Positions 51,276 to 63,006 of a stretch of DNA of 64,000 nucleotides are shown piece by piece. Both the position numbers and the translations under genes were made by a program. This stretch comes from Glossina fuscipes (Eukaryota; Arthropoda; Insecta; Diptera; Glossinidae), in NCBI RefSeq assembly GCF_014805625.2, contig NW_023998464.1:9218569-9282568 (forward strand), given 5' to 3'. The notes under the pieces are model-generated. The model was given only the letters and a program-made list of their open reading frames with translations. It was not told where the DNA came from and ran no database searches. How positions within the stretch are numbered: the stretch's first letter is position 1; every line of letters begins with the position of its first letter.

Positions 51276-53435
51276 CTAGTTTAAATACGACATANNNNNN
51301 NNNNNNNNNNNNNNNNNNNNNNNNNNNNNNNNNNNNNNNNNNNNNNNNNNNNNNNNNNNNNNNNNNNNNNNNNNNNNNNNNNNNNNNNNNNNNNACGACA
51401 TAGGTAAATCGCGCGTATTAAGCAATGTTGCTTTAATGGACTTTAAAGACTCTGAGCGGATTGAACAGCTCATAATTAAATTTACACTGATTAAGCTTAA
51501 CCAAGATAAAATGCCTAGAGAAACGGTTAGGGACATTAAAGCTTATTTCACCAAGTAATGAAGGCGAGTCAATAGCACCATTTATTACTTTAATTAGAAA
51601 GGAAACGCCAAGAACAAATCTACGTTTCTCAAGAGACGGTAGGGACAGCAGAAGCAATTTATTTTCGTAGGGAGGAAGAGAGGCAATCGGATTCCAACCC
51701 AAATTTCTAACAGCAAGAATTGCTTTTGAACAGATTCAATTGAATCTACGTAGCACCTATATGAAGGAGACCACACAACTGAGGCATACTCGAGTATGGG
51801 TCTAACCAAACACATGTACAGCCTTTTCGTAATGTAGGGATCATCAAGCTCCTTGGACCACCTTTTTATAAAACCAAGCGCGTACCTAGCTTTGCTAATC
51901 GAGAGCTCAATATGCAAGTTAAAACGTAACCTATGGTCAAATAGAACGCCTAAATCTGTAATCGAATCGACGTCCTCCAACTTATGCGAATCTATGAAAT
52001 ACTGAGTAATGAATGACTTTCTTCTTGAGAATGAAAGCTTCTTACAATTACTCAGATTTAGTTTCAGGAGATTCAAAGAGCACCATGCAACAAAATTATC
52101 CAAATCACCTTGAAGCTGATGTGATTGCGATTCAACAGAGAAGGAAGAAAACAGTTTCACATCATCAGCATACATTAAGATCTGGCTGGAATTAACCACC
52201 GATGGGAGATCGTTAATGTATAAACTAAATAAAATGGGACCTAAGTGACTTCCTTGAGGTACGCCAGACGTAACGGGGAATTCATCCGAGGTGATGAAGT
52301 TAAACAAAACTCTGAAGGATCTATTGTGCAGATAAGAGCTTATCCATTTCACTAAGTAGGGTGGGAAACCAGAGGCTTGGAGTTTAAAGATAAGTAGTCT
52401 ATGGTTAACCATATCAAATGCTTTGCTTAAATCAGTGTAAATAACATCTGTGCGAGAGCCACTAGAAAAAGCCTTGAAAACATGACAGGTAAACTCTAAC
52501 AAGTTGGTGATTGTAGATCGCCCTTTCCGAAAGCCGTGCTGGTGCGGAGAAATATACGAGTTAATGGCAAAGGCCAAATGCTGAGTCACAATACGCTCGA
52601 ACAACTTGGGCAAGACACTCAACTTGGAAAGGAAACTACTCTTCCAACATGAAGGGAAAACACCTGAATACAAGGACATGTTAAAAATCTTTGAGATCAC
52701 ACCACACAACTCGACAGCGCAAGATTTAAGTACACATGATGGAATTCCATCAGGTCCAGGCGAACAACTGTATTTTAGAGAACTCAACCCTTTGAAAACA
52801 TCATCTTCTGAAATAACCAAGTTAGGTATTGAAACCGAGCTAGTTATAGGATATGGGTAGTTTGCTGATAAATCGAAATTAGCAATCGAAAAGTTTCGTC
52901 GGAAATACTCAGCAAATAGATTTGAGATTTCAAAATCATCCGAGGAACCAGAGCCATTAAAAGAAACATGAGAGGGATATGTGGAAATTTTTCTTTTAGA
53001 GTTAACACATTTAAAGAAGAATTTAGGATTAGCAAACAGAGAGGATTTAATGGACTGAAGGTATCTGCAGTAATAATGATGGTTGAGGGAGTTAAATCTA
53101 TGCCTCGCCACCGTGTAAGCGACATAGTCGAGCGCAGAGCCACTTTTCGAATATTTTTTGAATAGCGAGTTTTTTCTATTCTTGTGATATTTAATTGTCT
53201 TATTAAACCACGGGGGACATCTGCTTCGAGGTCGACTATGCTTGATCGGAACAGATGCAGCAATAGCTAGATTTAATGTATTGTAGAACGATGGCAATAA
53301 GCTTTCAATACTACCGGTTGAGAAATCAAGCGTCAGATGTGAAAGACGATGTTTTAGTAATACAATATTGATTTTATGAAAATCATAATAATTTTTTAAA
53401 AAAGTTTGAGTTGGCACATTAAGGCATTTCAACAA
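51276..53435 (-). pseudogene. CR1-like LINE ORF2, reverse transcriptase domain
   Basis: A long frame (53435-51594) with RT blocks: CSPGPDGIPSCVLK, KLSVLPKLFERIV, HGFRKGRSTITNLL, VIYTDLSKAFDMVNH, GVPQGSHLGPILFSL and MYADDVKLFSS (catalytic YADD). RT motif 2 is damaged: CWKSSF joins SKLSVLPK directly, lacking the usual PIFKSG...NYRPI stretch of about 19 residues. Frame shifts near 51705 (after QKQFLLL) and near 51440. The last codons read RDLPMSYLN and stop at 51276 if the gap is closed by its 8 bp overlap. Confidence 0.88.
51295..51394. other. Assembly gap, 100 N
   Basis: Exactly 100 N, the usual placeholder for unknown size. The left contig ends ACGACATA and the right contig begins ACGACATA, so the ends may simply overlap. 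Confidence 0.98.
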
Positions 53436-53442
53436 ACCATCA

Positions 53443-54150
53443 TTAATATGATGAAAGGAAATGCATATTGATGGATGATAAGGACCTTCTAGGTAAACTA
53501 AAAGGTGGACAACGATTTATGTAAATCTCGGGAAAATTGGCAAAGCAGAGATCAAGCAGTCTACCATTACAATTAGGGGTACGATTATATTGACCCAAAT
53601 TATGATCAAACAATTCACTAAAGAACACAACAGCCCTATCAGACGTTGAAGTAGGAACCAAACAGCCAGAATTATCAGTGTTACACCAAGTGACTTGAGG
53701 AAAATTGAAGTCACCCAATGCAACGACCAAATCGGTGGGTCTAGATCGCTTGGCCACTTCACAAATGAGGGCAGCGTGTTTCCTGTAAATGGAGATATCA
53801 GAATTTGGGGGAATATAGGAGCAGGTTATAAATAGATGTTTATCAGGCATATTCGCACGAATAGCGATAAATTCAACGTCAGGAGAAGTGGGAAATTCAA
53901 TTAAATTGGACGGGACTGACGCAGATATGGCAATTAATACACCACCATCAATGCAATTCACTCGATCACTTCTAAACACTTAAAAAGAATTATGAAAAAG
54001 TTCCGACGAATGTAGATCGGGTTTTAGCCAAGTTTCAGTAAAGGCCACACAGAAAAATTCCGTGCTCATAGAATTTAGAAAAGTGGAACGAATTTTCGAA
54101 TTTAGGCCCCTAACATTTTGATAAATGAGAGATAGTGGGCCTGAAGAAAC
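53443..54150 (-). pseudogene. CR1-like LINE ORF2, endonuclease domain, broken by a stop
   Basis: The minus strand from about 54140 reads LSLIYQNVRGLNSKI and AFTETWLKPDLH, then a stop near 53980. It continues with DGGVLIAIS, CSYIPPNSD, VVALGDFNFPQVTW and GRLLDLCFANF, the catalytic blocks of an APE-type endonuclease. Frame is lost again near 53450 before the RT. Confidence 0.82.
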
Positions 54151-54152
54151 AA

Positions 54153-55205
54153 TTAGTTTTTTGAAGGCGACAAGACTATTGCCTTGGTATTACGGGGACG
54201 ATCTCGAGGGATAAATTCCTTAATTAAGGATCCTACTGGCCACAGTGATTTGTTCAACAACATATCACTGTTTTCAGTCGGAACTAATATTTTAAAAGAG
54301 GAGATTGCCCTAGCTTGAGAAGGAGCCATTTTGAAGTTGCTAACACGCTTTAAGTTGACTGATGGGACTTTCGTCGCCAGATAACCTTTTATGTTATCCA
54401 CCGACGTTTCAGGTGCCAGTCTTGACACAAATATTGCTTTTCTGGGAGGAACTGCCGTCAAGCAAATGTCATTATTTGGAATAGGAGGGGGGTTCACAGT
54501 AGGAGAGTTTCGAGTTGGGGAAAATATAGATGGGGTTATCGCCCTTGTACCGGCAGCTTGTGAGACTTGCCCAGTCTGGTGACCAGCGTTCACACGCGAA
54601 CAGCCAGGGGGAGAGGATGATTTATTTTTCACTTCATTACTTTTAGGCGATGGCACTTGATTAGAGTGAGTGGCGGCTCTGGGCGGAGATACCCTTGCCA
54701 CTTCAGCATAGCTTAAAACCGATGGACTTGCCGGTTTGTTTGTAACTGTTTTGCTACCAACCGACTCAGCAATATCGGAAACATTACTATTCATTTTAGA
54801 GTTAGAGGGAGCGGTAACTTGTACCAACGAATTAGATTTGGAGAAAGCCAGAGGTGACGTCCCACACGCTACGCTACGAGTAGAAGATGAGTGTCCAAAA
54901 AAGCGACACTCATCAAACCTAGACTTAATGAGCTCAAACTTTTCCCACAAGGAGCCGAGATTTCTACTCAATTCCGAGAAACCATAACGGGTCTCCGTGA
55001 AAAGTTTATAAAAGTCAATATCCCGCTGCCTACAGTCAGGACATGACCATCTTAAGCCTTTAGCCGGATCAGCGACTGCGTCAGCAGCACGGCCGAGAAT
55101 ACCGGCACACTTTGCATGACCAAAGCGCTCGCAGAGCCAACAAGAAACGAATCTATCAGAATCCGGGCCTGATTTCGCCCGACAAGGTGTATATAAACAC
55201 TCCAT
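54153..55205 (-). CDS. CR1-like LINE ORF1 protein with PHD-like zinc finger
   Basis: 350 codons, unbroken. The N-terminal 65 residues carry Cys/His in PHD-like spacing (CLYTPC, FVSCWLCERFGHAKCAG, WSCPDC), followed by a coiled-coil-like segment (LSRNLGSLWEKFELIKSRF). A long Ser/Pro-rich linker and a C-terminal RNA-recognition-like part follow (KAIFVSRLAPETSVDNIKGY to SFKILVPTENSDMLL). ORF1 proteins of this type bind element RNA. It is the only complete ORF left in this copy. Confidence 0.8.
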   Translation of the reverse strand: MECLYTPCRAKSGPDSDRFVSCWLCERFGHAKCAGILGRAADAVADPAKGLRWSCPDCRQRDIDFYKLFTETRYGFSELSRNLGSLWEKFELIKSRFDECRFFGHSSSTRSVACGTSPLAFSKSNSLVQVTAPSNSKMNSNVSDIAESVGSKTVTNKPASPSVLSYAEVARVSPPRAATHSNQVPSPKSNEVKNKSSSPPGCSRVNAGHQTGQVSQAAGTRAITPSIFSPTRNSPTVNPPPIPNNDICLTAVPPRKAIFVSRLAPETSVDNIKGYLATKVPSVNLKRVSNFKMAPSQARAISSFKILVPTENSDMLLNKSLWPVGSLIKEFIPRDRPRNTKAIVLSPSKN

Positions 55206-55359
55206 GTCCTGTCAAAAAAGACAGTTGTTGATTATGAAGAACAGACACACAAATCACTAAAAAAAAAATCCTGAACATAAAAATTTATCAACCAATTACC
55301 TTTACTTTTACGATATACATCCTTCGGCGTATGCCATATTGCCGCGGTTAGATTGACGG

Positions 55360-55570
55360 TGGGTCTGCTCTGATCAATTTAGCCCATTTTCAATGCCAAC
55401 CTGCACACAAAAACTTCCAATGTTTCTACCAAATTTAAAAAAGTGATAACAGCAAACACCACGACATAGACGCACAGACTTGGCTCAATCAATTCAAAAT
55501 TTCGCGCTGATCAAGAATATATACACATTATTTGGTCTCTGAAGCTTCCTTTCGGGTGTTACATACATTG
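55360..55570. repeat. Dispersed repeat copy B
   Basis: Same block order as 6270-6500: CTCTGATCAATTTAGCCCAT, TTCCAATGTTTCTACCAAAT, CACAGACTTGGCTCAATCAA, TTCAAAATTTCGCGCTGATC, AAGAATATATACACATTA and TTCCTTTCGGGTGTTACA. Family not identified. Confidence 0.6.
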
Positions 55571-55877
55571 TGGAAAAAAAGAAAATGAGTACACCCCCAT
55601 CTTACAATGGATAATTAATCCATCAGGTGAGGTGGTGCTCACTATATTTATTTTACAATTAACTTATTTTTCATATAAGGACTATACAGAATAATTATTA
55701 GCATTTGCTCTTGTTCATCTAATTGATAATAAGCAGAAAATATTGTTTTTATATTTGAAAACATGGGTGATATCAGATTATGTTGTAGTGTAGCTGTGTT
55801 CCTTGACCGTTAAATTCCATTTCTTTTCCACACCAAGCTGCGTAAAAGAACATTAATGCAAAATTGCTTTCTTGTAG

Positions 55878-56699
55878 AAACTGGGTGAAAGAAGTAATGA
55901 TAAATTTGGAATCATAAAATACAACAGCTATTTGTTGGAGGAAAAAAGTGATGATGAATTGGCTCTTCAGCATTATATACTTGTAAGTAGGGCACTTTTT
56001 TGGTAGCAATTTATTGATAAGGCAATTTTTGTTTTTTAAGCAGTTCTGATAAAAATGTGTTCGCTTTACATAAATTGGGGCAACTGGCGCTTAAGTTAAG
56101 TGTGCTAGATTTGGCTGAATATGCTTTTGAAACTTGTGTGGTTCAGTGGCTTGCCAAGGAAGGCATGCTACAGACACTTTGCCGCAGAATTAACATGTTA
56201 GGAGCTTTTGATTGGGCTACGAAAATGTTAGGACAAAATGCTGATTCTGATAACACTTTGCAAGAGTATCATGATATTGAGTCAATTTTTAACGGCCGTT
56301 TACCCGGTTGTGATACCTCTTGTTTGCCAATAATAGGTACGTATTTACGAGATTACGAAATGTTGAAGCCAGCAAACAAAAGTCTTGAGTTGGTTGTGAA
56401 TTGGGCAATTTGTAAATTCTGAAAGAAAAGTTTATGTTTTTGTTTAATTTCGAGCATATTCTAGTAAGTGAACCTATGCATGTTCATCATCAAGTTGATG
56501 CACTTAGCGATGTACATCGAATTAGTTCGGATGCACCGAAGGTTGCTTTATTAGCGCAAAAATTATGTTCAAGTAAATGAAATTGAATTAGATGACACTG
56601 TTTCGGAGCAATTTGACATAAAAAATGCACACGATGATGATTCGGATTCAAATGGCAAATCTGATGGTTGCGAAACAAATAAAACTAAACCAATAATAT
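55878..56699 (+). pseudogene. TPR protein fragment resembling CABIN1, broken
   Basis: CABIN1 is a large TPR scaffold of the histone H3.3 chaperone (HIRA) pathway. The first exon (55878-55982, after TTCTTGTAG) reads KLGERSNDKFGIIKYNSYLL and EEKSDDELALQHYIL, then a GTAAGT donor. The next exon (from about 56041) reads SDKNVFALHKLGQLALKLSV, LDLAEYAFETCV, then KEGMLQTLCR and GAFDWATKMLGQN. The KLGQLALK...AEYAFE helix pair is a clear TPR and agrees with my memory of CABIN1-type repeats. The exon phases disagree by one base, the HWP-type residues between the helices are lost, TGA comes at 56420, and later pieces (EPMHVHHQVDAL; YVQVNEIELDDTVSEQFDIK) are in other frames. It is a pseudogene. The family name is less certain than the TPR call. 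Confidence 0.6.
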
Positions 56700-56724
56700 A
56701 AACAAACAATGTGTAACGTTTCTT

Positions 56725-56787
56725 TGTGATGCGGCCTAGCTCTGCAAAGGTAGAGCGGTTACTCTTGGCCTGCGATTTCGCATCACA
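56725..56787 (+). other. tRNA-like hairpin (degenerate tRNA or tRNA-derived head)
   Basis: A perfect 9 bp closing stem (TGTGATGCG with CGCATCACA) encloses TAGCTCTGCAAAGGTAGAGC, which matches a tRNA D-arm/A-box (TAGCTCAG..GGTAGAGC). The interior is too short for both an anticodon arm and a T-arm, and no GGTTCGAATCC box is present. So it is not a functional tRNA; a decayed tRNA or tRNA-derived sequence is possible. Confidence 0.4.
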
Positions 56788-59539
56788 GAAAAAAACATTA
56801 GCTGTAATAAAGTGATAACTAGAGAAAAAAAAAGGTCTTTCACTTACGCTAGCTAATTATCCCGTTTGTCCTGTACGTCGTCCGTTGGTCCGTTGATCCG
56901 TTGGTATACCTCCACAAGGGTCACTCTTCTTCCCCTCACGCGTGCACCCCTCGCACTCGCTACACTTTACTTAGCATTTACAAATACCTGGTTGTTGAGT
57001 GATGAAGCGCCAGCTAACGTAGTAGTAAATTCGAAGAGCCGCCCCACCGAACACAACATGTTAATATCAAACCTCCTAGTACGTTCAACGTTCAATACCA
57101 TATTTCAATGTTTTCCTTCATACGACAATTAGAGCGCAACATCACTATTTTGCCGAGAGGAAAAGTTCTACCTTTTTGTTTTCTTTCAAAACTTTTCCGC
57201 ACGTATATTTGCATCTTAACAATATCGAAGTAGGATAAATACATCCTGCAATTGCCGTACACGGCCATTAGCATGTCCGAAATCATTCTTGTGAACCCAG
57301 AGGCAGCCATTATGACAGACTACCAATTTGACTAAACGATTGAATAGGGTAATACCGTTGTCGCGGTGGCCTTTGCCGAATTTGGATTTACAGCCTATCT
57401 AACACTTAGGATTCACATTATTGGCTTTTGCCTAAGTTTAAGAATGTGTGCGTTGTGTCTGTGCGGGTAAGTTACGGAGTCACATAGCAGTTTCGATTTT
57501 CTTTTCCTCTTTCTCCATGTGATGCACAACCTAACCAAGCGAATTCTGAAGCTCATGTAATGGTAGCTCTCTTTGATTTTATTTCCTCCTTTTTCTTTGC
57601 CACTGCTTTGTTGTAGAAATACCTTTACGCGCACTTCTTTTCATGCGGCTTCTTCTTTACTTGTGGATTTCAAGGGCGTTTGTAGGGGACTGCAAAAAAA
57701 CGCCAGGCACCAGAAATTAACTCACACATTTTTCTTTTGCTTTTTTTTTTCTTTTGAAAGTATTTTTATTTAAGAATTTAAAAAGGATATTTACACAATA
57801 TCATTTTATTCACAATACAATCATTTAATTATTTATTCGGTTATTAATTACAAGTTAAGCTAATGTTACGAAATTTACTTTTTCTCTTCCTGTTACATTT
57901 TTCTTTTTTTTATACCTTAAATAGATTTGTACTGAATTCATGACGAGGGATAATATGCATACGCGTTATGTATGAGAAGAAAAGAAAATTCTCTCTCCTT
58001 TGCAGTTTATTCTTTATCATTCCATTTTTTTATTATTATCTTTGTCTCGTTGTTTAAAATCTTATGTATTGTTTATGGTACAGCAAACATACCCATATCA
58101 AAATACTTTTATGGGCCTAATTATTATGAATTCCCAAATCAAAATCGTCCTTGTTGATAATAAAAATTGCAATCATAATTTTTTTTTCATTTATTTCCAT
58201 CACATGCACGGACTTTATTTATTTCTATAGATAGACAGATTTGTTTCTCGGTTTTAGTCCTCAATAAAATACAAATTAATTATCCCTTTTTTTTATTAAT
58301 ATTTTCTTTTAAAAAACCAAGGAGCGACTCCAAGTTTCTTTCATACAAAACATTTACCATCTTTTCCAGGTTTATTGCCTTATAATTTATATATTTAAAA
58401 TTATAAATTTTTTTCTTTTCAGTTTTAACATAACGTTAGGTGATTAATTCAGATAAAGATTTTTTTTTAAAAGCACTACAAAAATACTTCGCGACAGTAA
58501 ACATTTTTTCTTTCATTTTAAGTAAAAAATAATTAACAAAAACAATCAGGTCGAACAACCGATATCAGAAGTTAGAGACTTAATTATGTATACCGCACAG
58601 CACATTTTTATTGACTTTCACCAGACAAGACAGTTAACTGCTCATCCAAAACTCTCCTCTCAAATATTTTTCCTTTTTTTCTTCTTCTTGCATAGCAGCA
58701 AGACGCATTTCTTGCGATCACGCGATTTTGCATAATAGGATGCCGTTATTACTACTTCTTCGACAAAAACAGATCGACTGACACCCTACCCTAAGTATAT
58801 TCGCGGACGTTACAAATGTTAGTAATTTATTCATTTTTATTATTTGAAGTCTCTTACAATATTGTTACAAAACACATTCTATTTACTTAAATAACTAAAA
58901 TTTAATCAATTTTTATTGATTTGCACAAAAATCTTTTACAAAATAAGAACGGTTGTAGATAAGAAAACCAGATATGTGTAAAAATAGCTTTTCTAGCAAC
59001 GCTGTAATAGAACTTGCATATAGAACATTTTTGTACATGTATGCAGAACAGAGACACCATTATTATACAAAACTTTTGAGAATAAACACCAACACAATCG
59101 GAAAATTTGTTGCGTTTTTCTGTACATATTTGAAAATTATTGTACAGGTCTCTCAAATTACCAAAAATAACTGTACAGAACTCTCAAAATGAGCAAAATC
59201 AACCAGAGCGTGTGTAAAAATGAGGCAAACCAATTCGCAGATTTGAAATAAGTACAAGTTGGAATTTATGTAAGTCTGAGTTTTTTCAATTGTTTCGGTG
59301 TTTCCGGTGTTTTTGTGTATTTAACTTCTGTCTTTTCAGTGTTATTGCTAAAACTGGTTAACGCGGATATCGCGTATGTGCTTTTGTTTCGTCTATATAT
59401 AATAAAAAATAGAAAACAAAAAAACAAAATAAAAAAAATTGAAAACATTTGACACTTTTCTTTAGTAGTTCCCAACCTTCTTCCACAGTTCCCAAACCTT
59501 TTCAAGTGAGTGGTTATTTCACAAATAATAAGCAATAGA
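56788..59539. other. Intergenic DNA
   Basis: No gene supported. The piece 56866-57130 is relatively GC-rich and open on the plus strand (88 codons) but has no recognised family. From 57.7 kb onwards the DNA is T-rich with many short open frames in low-complexity sequence. Confidence 0.45.
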
Positions 59540-59639
59540 CAACAATAAGGCATAATGGCACCGGGGCCGCCAGACAAAGATTTTATCTATTAAGTGATAC
59601 ATCCCCCCAAAGAAAAAAAGTAAAAATTCAGATTTTCCG

Positions 59640-60868
59640 GTGTTGCCGGTCAGCGATATAACCCCTATTGATAAAAAATATATTGTTATTTCTTCAACCG
59701 ATGCTCGAATAACAATTTCCCAAATTAGCCCTTCTGCTATAAAAAAAGCTCTAGATAGCATTACAACATACATCGACTCCATCTCGATTCTACGCGATGG
59801 GAATTTACTGGTCCTCGCTGGGAACCCGCGCGCAACCGAAAAACTCATAAAGGCCAAATCTTTAGCTAATCTATGTGCTATTTCAGCTAAACTACATGAG
59901 AAACTTAACTCGGTTCGAGGCGTAATTTATGCCCCTTGCTTAAAGCATGTGCCGGAAGATGAAATTGTTCGCGAAATGGGCATTCAAGGAGTGACTGAAG
60001 TATGTAAATTAACCAAACTGAATGATGACGGAAAAACACGTTCTCCTACAGGAAGGATTATTTTAACTTCTGATCGCTATCGATTACCGCGAACAGTTGA
60101 TGTGGCGTGGTATAAATGTAAAGTAGAACTATACATCCCAAATCCTATGAGGTGTAAAAATTGCCAACGCCGGGGTCATACGGCAAAAAGACTAATGCTG
60201 CATCTTGTGCTAACTGTGATCATCCTCCACATACTGAAAGCTGTACCCGTAGTTTCTCCATAAATTGCAATGATCAACACTCAGCGTTAGACAAACAATG
60301 CCCACGTTTTGTACAGATGCGTGAAATATTAAAAATCAAAACAGAAAATTTCTGTAGCATGGGCGAAGCGCGACGCACATACCGGGAAAGAAATCCATCT
60401 GTAGCCCATGGAATTGGCAAAAGTAATACCTATGCTGCTGTTGCCTCGCAAATCGAGCCTAGTAAGACTTTAACTGCAACTGCTTCCAATGAAAAACCTG
60501 TTCCACCATTAACCAAAAATTATATTGCGAAACCAGTTACATCACTTGCCAAAGATGATATTGAAAAAACTAAAGCAACTGCAAATATTGAAAAAATCAA
60601 AACAACAACACATATGCTAAAATCTAATATACCAAATTCTCCAGAATCTCCAGCTCTCAACTTTACTCAACAAATCACAAGTGTTAATGAATCCATTCTT
60701 TCATCCATTAATCAACCTTCAATTTCAAATTATTCACGTGCGCCAACCCGTTGCGCTTCAAATGTACCAAATCACCTAAATACAGATTATTCTGCTGGTA
60801 AGAATAAATCATTCACGAAAAATTCCTATAGCGACCTTCTCGACGGAGACGCTGACATGTCAACTTAA
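59640..60868 (+). pseudogene. I-like LINE ORF1 (gag) with CCHC zinc knuckles, one frameshift
   Basis: Two overlapping frames (59640-60263 and 60161-60868) make one gag. The N-terminal part (KYIVISSTDARITISQISP, LILTSDR-type strand IILTSDRYRLPRTVD) precedes the first zinc knuckle, CKNCQRRGHTAKR, which breaks off just before its last Cys. After the shift come SCANCDHPPHTESC and CNDQHSALDKQCP knuckles, GIGKSNTYAAVASQ and a Ser/Pro-rich tail ending at 60868. ORF2 begins 21 bases later. The true start codon is unclear: frames upstream of 59640 hit a stop, and the ATG at 59554 is out of frame now. Confidence 0.82.
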
Positions 60869-60889
60869 CCCTCCCTCCACTCTGCTTAC

Positions 60890-62993
60890 ATGTCATTACA
60901 ATTAAATAAAGTTTTTAAAATTCTACAATGGAACATTAAAGGACTTATTAATAATTTTGATGAACTCCGTACACTCATAAGTGATTTTAATCCAACCTTT
61001 TTATCGCTTCAAGAAACCCATTGTAGAAGCTCTTTTAATCCTATTCCACCCAAATCATATACTGGATACTTCACGAATGCTGATCAAAACTCATATTCCA
61101 AACAAGGAGTAGGTATTTTTATAAAATCAAGTATACCTCACAAAAGCATAAATTTAAGCTCAAATATACAAGCCGTAGCGATACAAATAATGTTAAATAT
61201 AAAATTTACAGTGCTTTCGCTCTATATTCCACCTTCGCAATCGTTTTCTCAGCAAGAACTCTACAGTTTATTCTCCGTACTTTCCCCCCATTAATTATAT
61301 GCGGCGATTTCAACAGATGGAATACCATCTGGGGCTCAACAGTGAACAACACTCGCGGTACTGTTTTAGAAAAGGCCTTTTTTCAAAGCAACCTTTGCGT
61401 TTTAAATGATGGAAAACAAACGCACTTCTCAACTCATCACACTCTTCCACATATTGATTTAACATGTTGCTCTCCCTCACTTCTTCCTTTGGTTTCCTGG
61501 TCTATTTCTGATGATCTACATAATAGTGATCACTTTCCAATCATAATCGATCTTAAACTTTCAACGTCCTCTGCTACTCCAGCAAAACAGGCCAAATTCC
61601 TCCTAGTTAAAGCGGATTGGATCAATTACTCCAAACAGGTGGAGTCATTTTTGAACTCAAAGCCATTTAACGGGAACTGCAACCATGATGCTGCTATTAT
61701 GAGTAAAGCGATCCGCACGGCTGCTCATCTTTCTATTCCTCAATCCAACAGATCTTTTAAACAAGCTATGGTTCCTTGGTGGAACAACACGCTTTCGTTT
61801 TTGAGGAAAAATAAAATGGATCTATGGCACCGCTTTAAGGCATGTGCTGATCATGATCACTTGTTACTATACAAATAGGCCAATGCTCTATTCAGGAAGA
61901 AATTACGAAAATCAAAGGCACTTAGTTTCGAATTCTTTTCGAGACGAATTCACAGAAATACATCAATGAAAGTTGTCTGGAACAAAATCAACAGATTTAA
62001 TGGGACTTCAAATTTGAACGAAAACTTTAACTGATGCAGATGAGATTTCTAATTACTTTGGAAATGTGTGGTGCGAATACATATCTGATAACAACTTCTC
62101 CAGTGCTTTCAGCGAAAATAAAAGGACTCCAATGTGCCATGTTCCTGGAAAATTGCATATCCACCTTAGAACTTGGAAGTTGTCTCTCCAATTTGAAGGG
62201 GAGGACACTTGGTCTAGACCGCATCTCATACCAAATGATCAGCGCTATGTCTAAGTCTAGTAAAAAGAAATTACTGGACCTATATAATACGGTATTTTTG
62301 ACTGGCCATATACCCTACATGTGGAAACTGGCAACAGTTGTTCCAATTCCAAAGTCAAAAAATGTCTCCATCGCATCTGATTATCGCCCAATTTCTCTTT
62401 TATCTTGCCTCTCTAAGGTTTTAGAGAAGATTATGGCATCTAGATTATCTTGGTTTCTTGAGTCCAAGAACCTGATAACAAAGCAACAAGTTGGTTTCAA
62501 GCGGGGTAGAGGATGCATCGACGCTCTGTTACATATTGATTATTTCACAAGCAAAGCAATTTCCGAACGAAATCACGTAACAATTCTCTCTATTGATTTC
62601 GAAAAAGCATTTGACAGAGTTGGTCTTCATGTTATCTTAAGACTTTTGAAATCATGGAATGTTGGACCCAAATTCTTCAACTACATCAAATCATTCATGT
62701 CGCATCGGCGGTTCAAAGTTAGAATCAACAATCATCTTTCTGATTCCTTTCCGCTAAAGAATGGCATTCCGCAAGGGTCTCCTCTCTTTGTCACGCTTTT
62801 CCAGATCGCTTTCAACGAAATTAGCGAAATTCTTTGCCGTGTACCAAGAGTGGAACATTGTCTCTACGACAATGAAAGAAAAAGACAACACGAAAGCAAT
62901 CAACATCCTCGAGAGTCGATAGCCTGTGTTGCTAGTGCTCAATGTCTTTTTTTTAGTCTAAGAATTCAATTCATTAGTCTAAAATTAAAATAA
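60890..62993 (+). pseudogene. I-like LINE ORF2 first part: endonuclease and reverse transcriptase
   Basis: Endonuclease: ILQWNIKGLINNFDELR, SLQETHC, FSVLSP, then (frame shifted by a lost G near 61285) LIICGDFNRWNTIWGS, DLTCCSPSLLPLV and NSDHFPIIIDL. RT: GRTLGLDRISYQMI, DYRPISLLSCLSKVLEK, ILSIDFEKAFDRV and GIPQGSPLFVTLF. After EHCLY the sequence jumps to a lysine-rich stretch; about 18 bases including the Asp-Asp codons of YADD are gone. It is catalytically dead. Confidence 0.88.
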
Positions 62994-63006
62994 TAGTAAT
63001 AATAAT
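62913..63006 (+). mobile_element. Short retro-insertion C, nested inside the plus-strand LINE
   Basis: 94 bp starting GAGTCGATAGCC (AGAGTCGATAGCC if the shared A is counted) and ending (TAA)n. It is flanked by an 11 bp target-site duplication AACATCCTCGA at 62902-62912 and 63007-63017. The empty-site sequence, AACATCCTCGAATC, is visible in the minus-strand copy near 24520. The hairpin is kept (GAGT with GCTC through a G-U pair). Confidence 0.95.

Larger units (their letters stand above)
50954..55210 (-). mobile_element. CR1/Jockey-superfamily LINE, degenerate, near full length
   Basis: A 4.2 kb minus-strand non-LTR element. It has ORF1 with a PHD-like zinc domain, ORF2 with endonuclease and RT and no RNase H, and a 3' end in (AAAT)n at 50954-50981. 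ORF2 carries a stop, several frameshifts and an in-frame RT deletion. A 100-N gap lies just before the ORF2 end. No target-site duplication was found. Confidence 0.88.
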
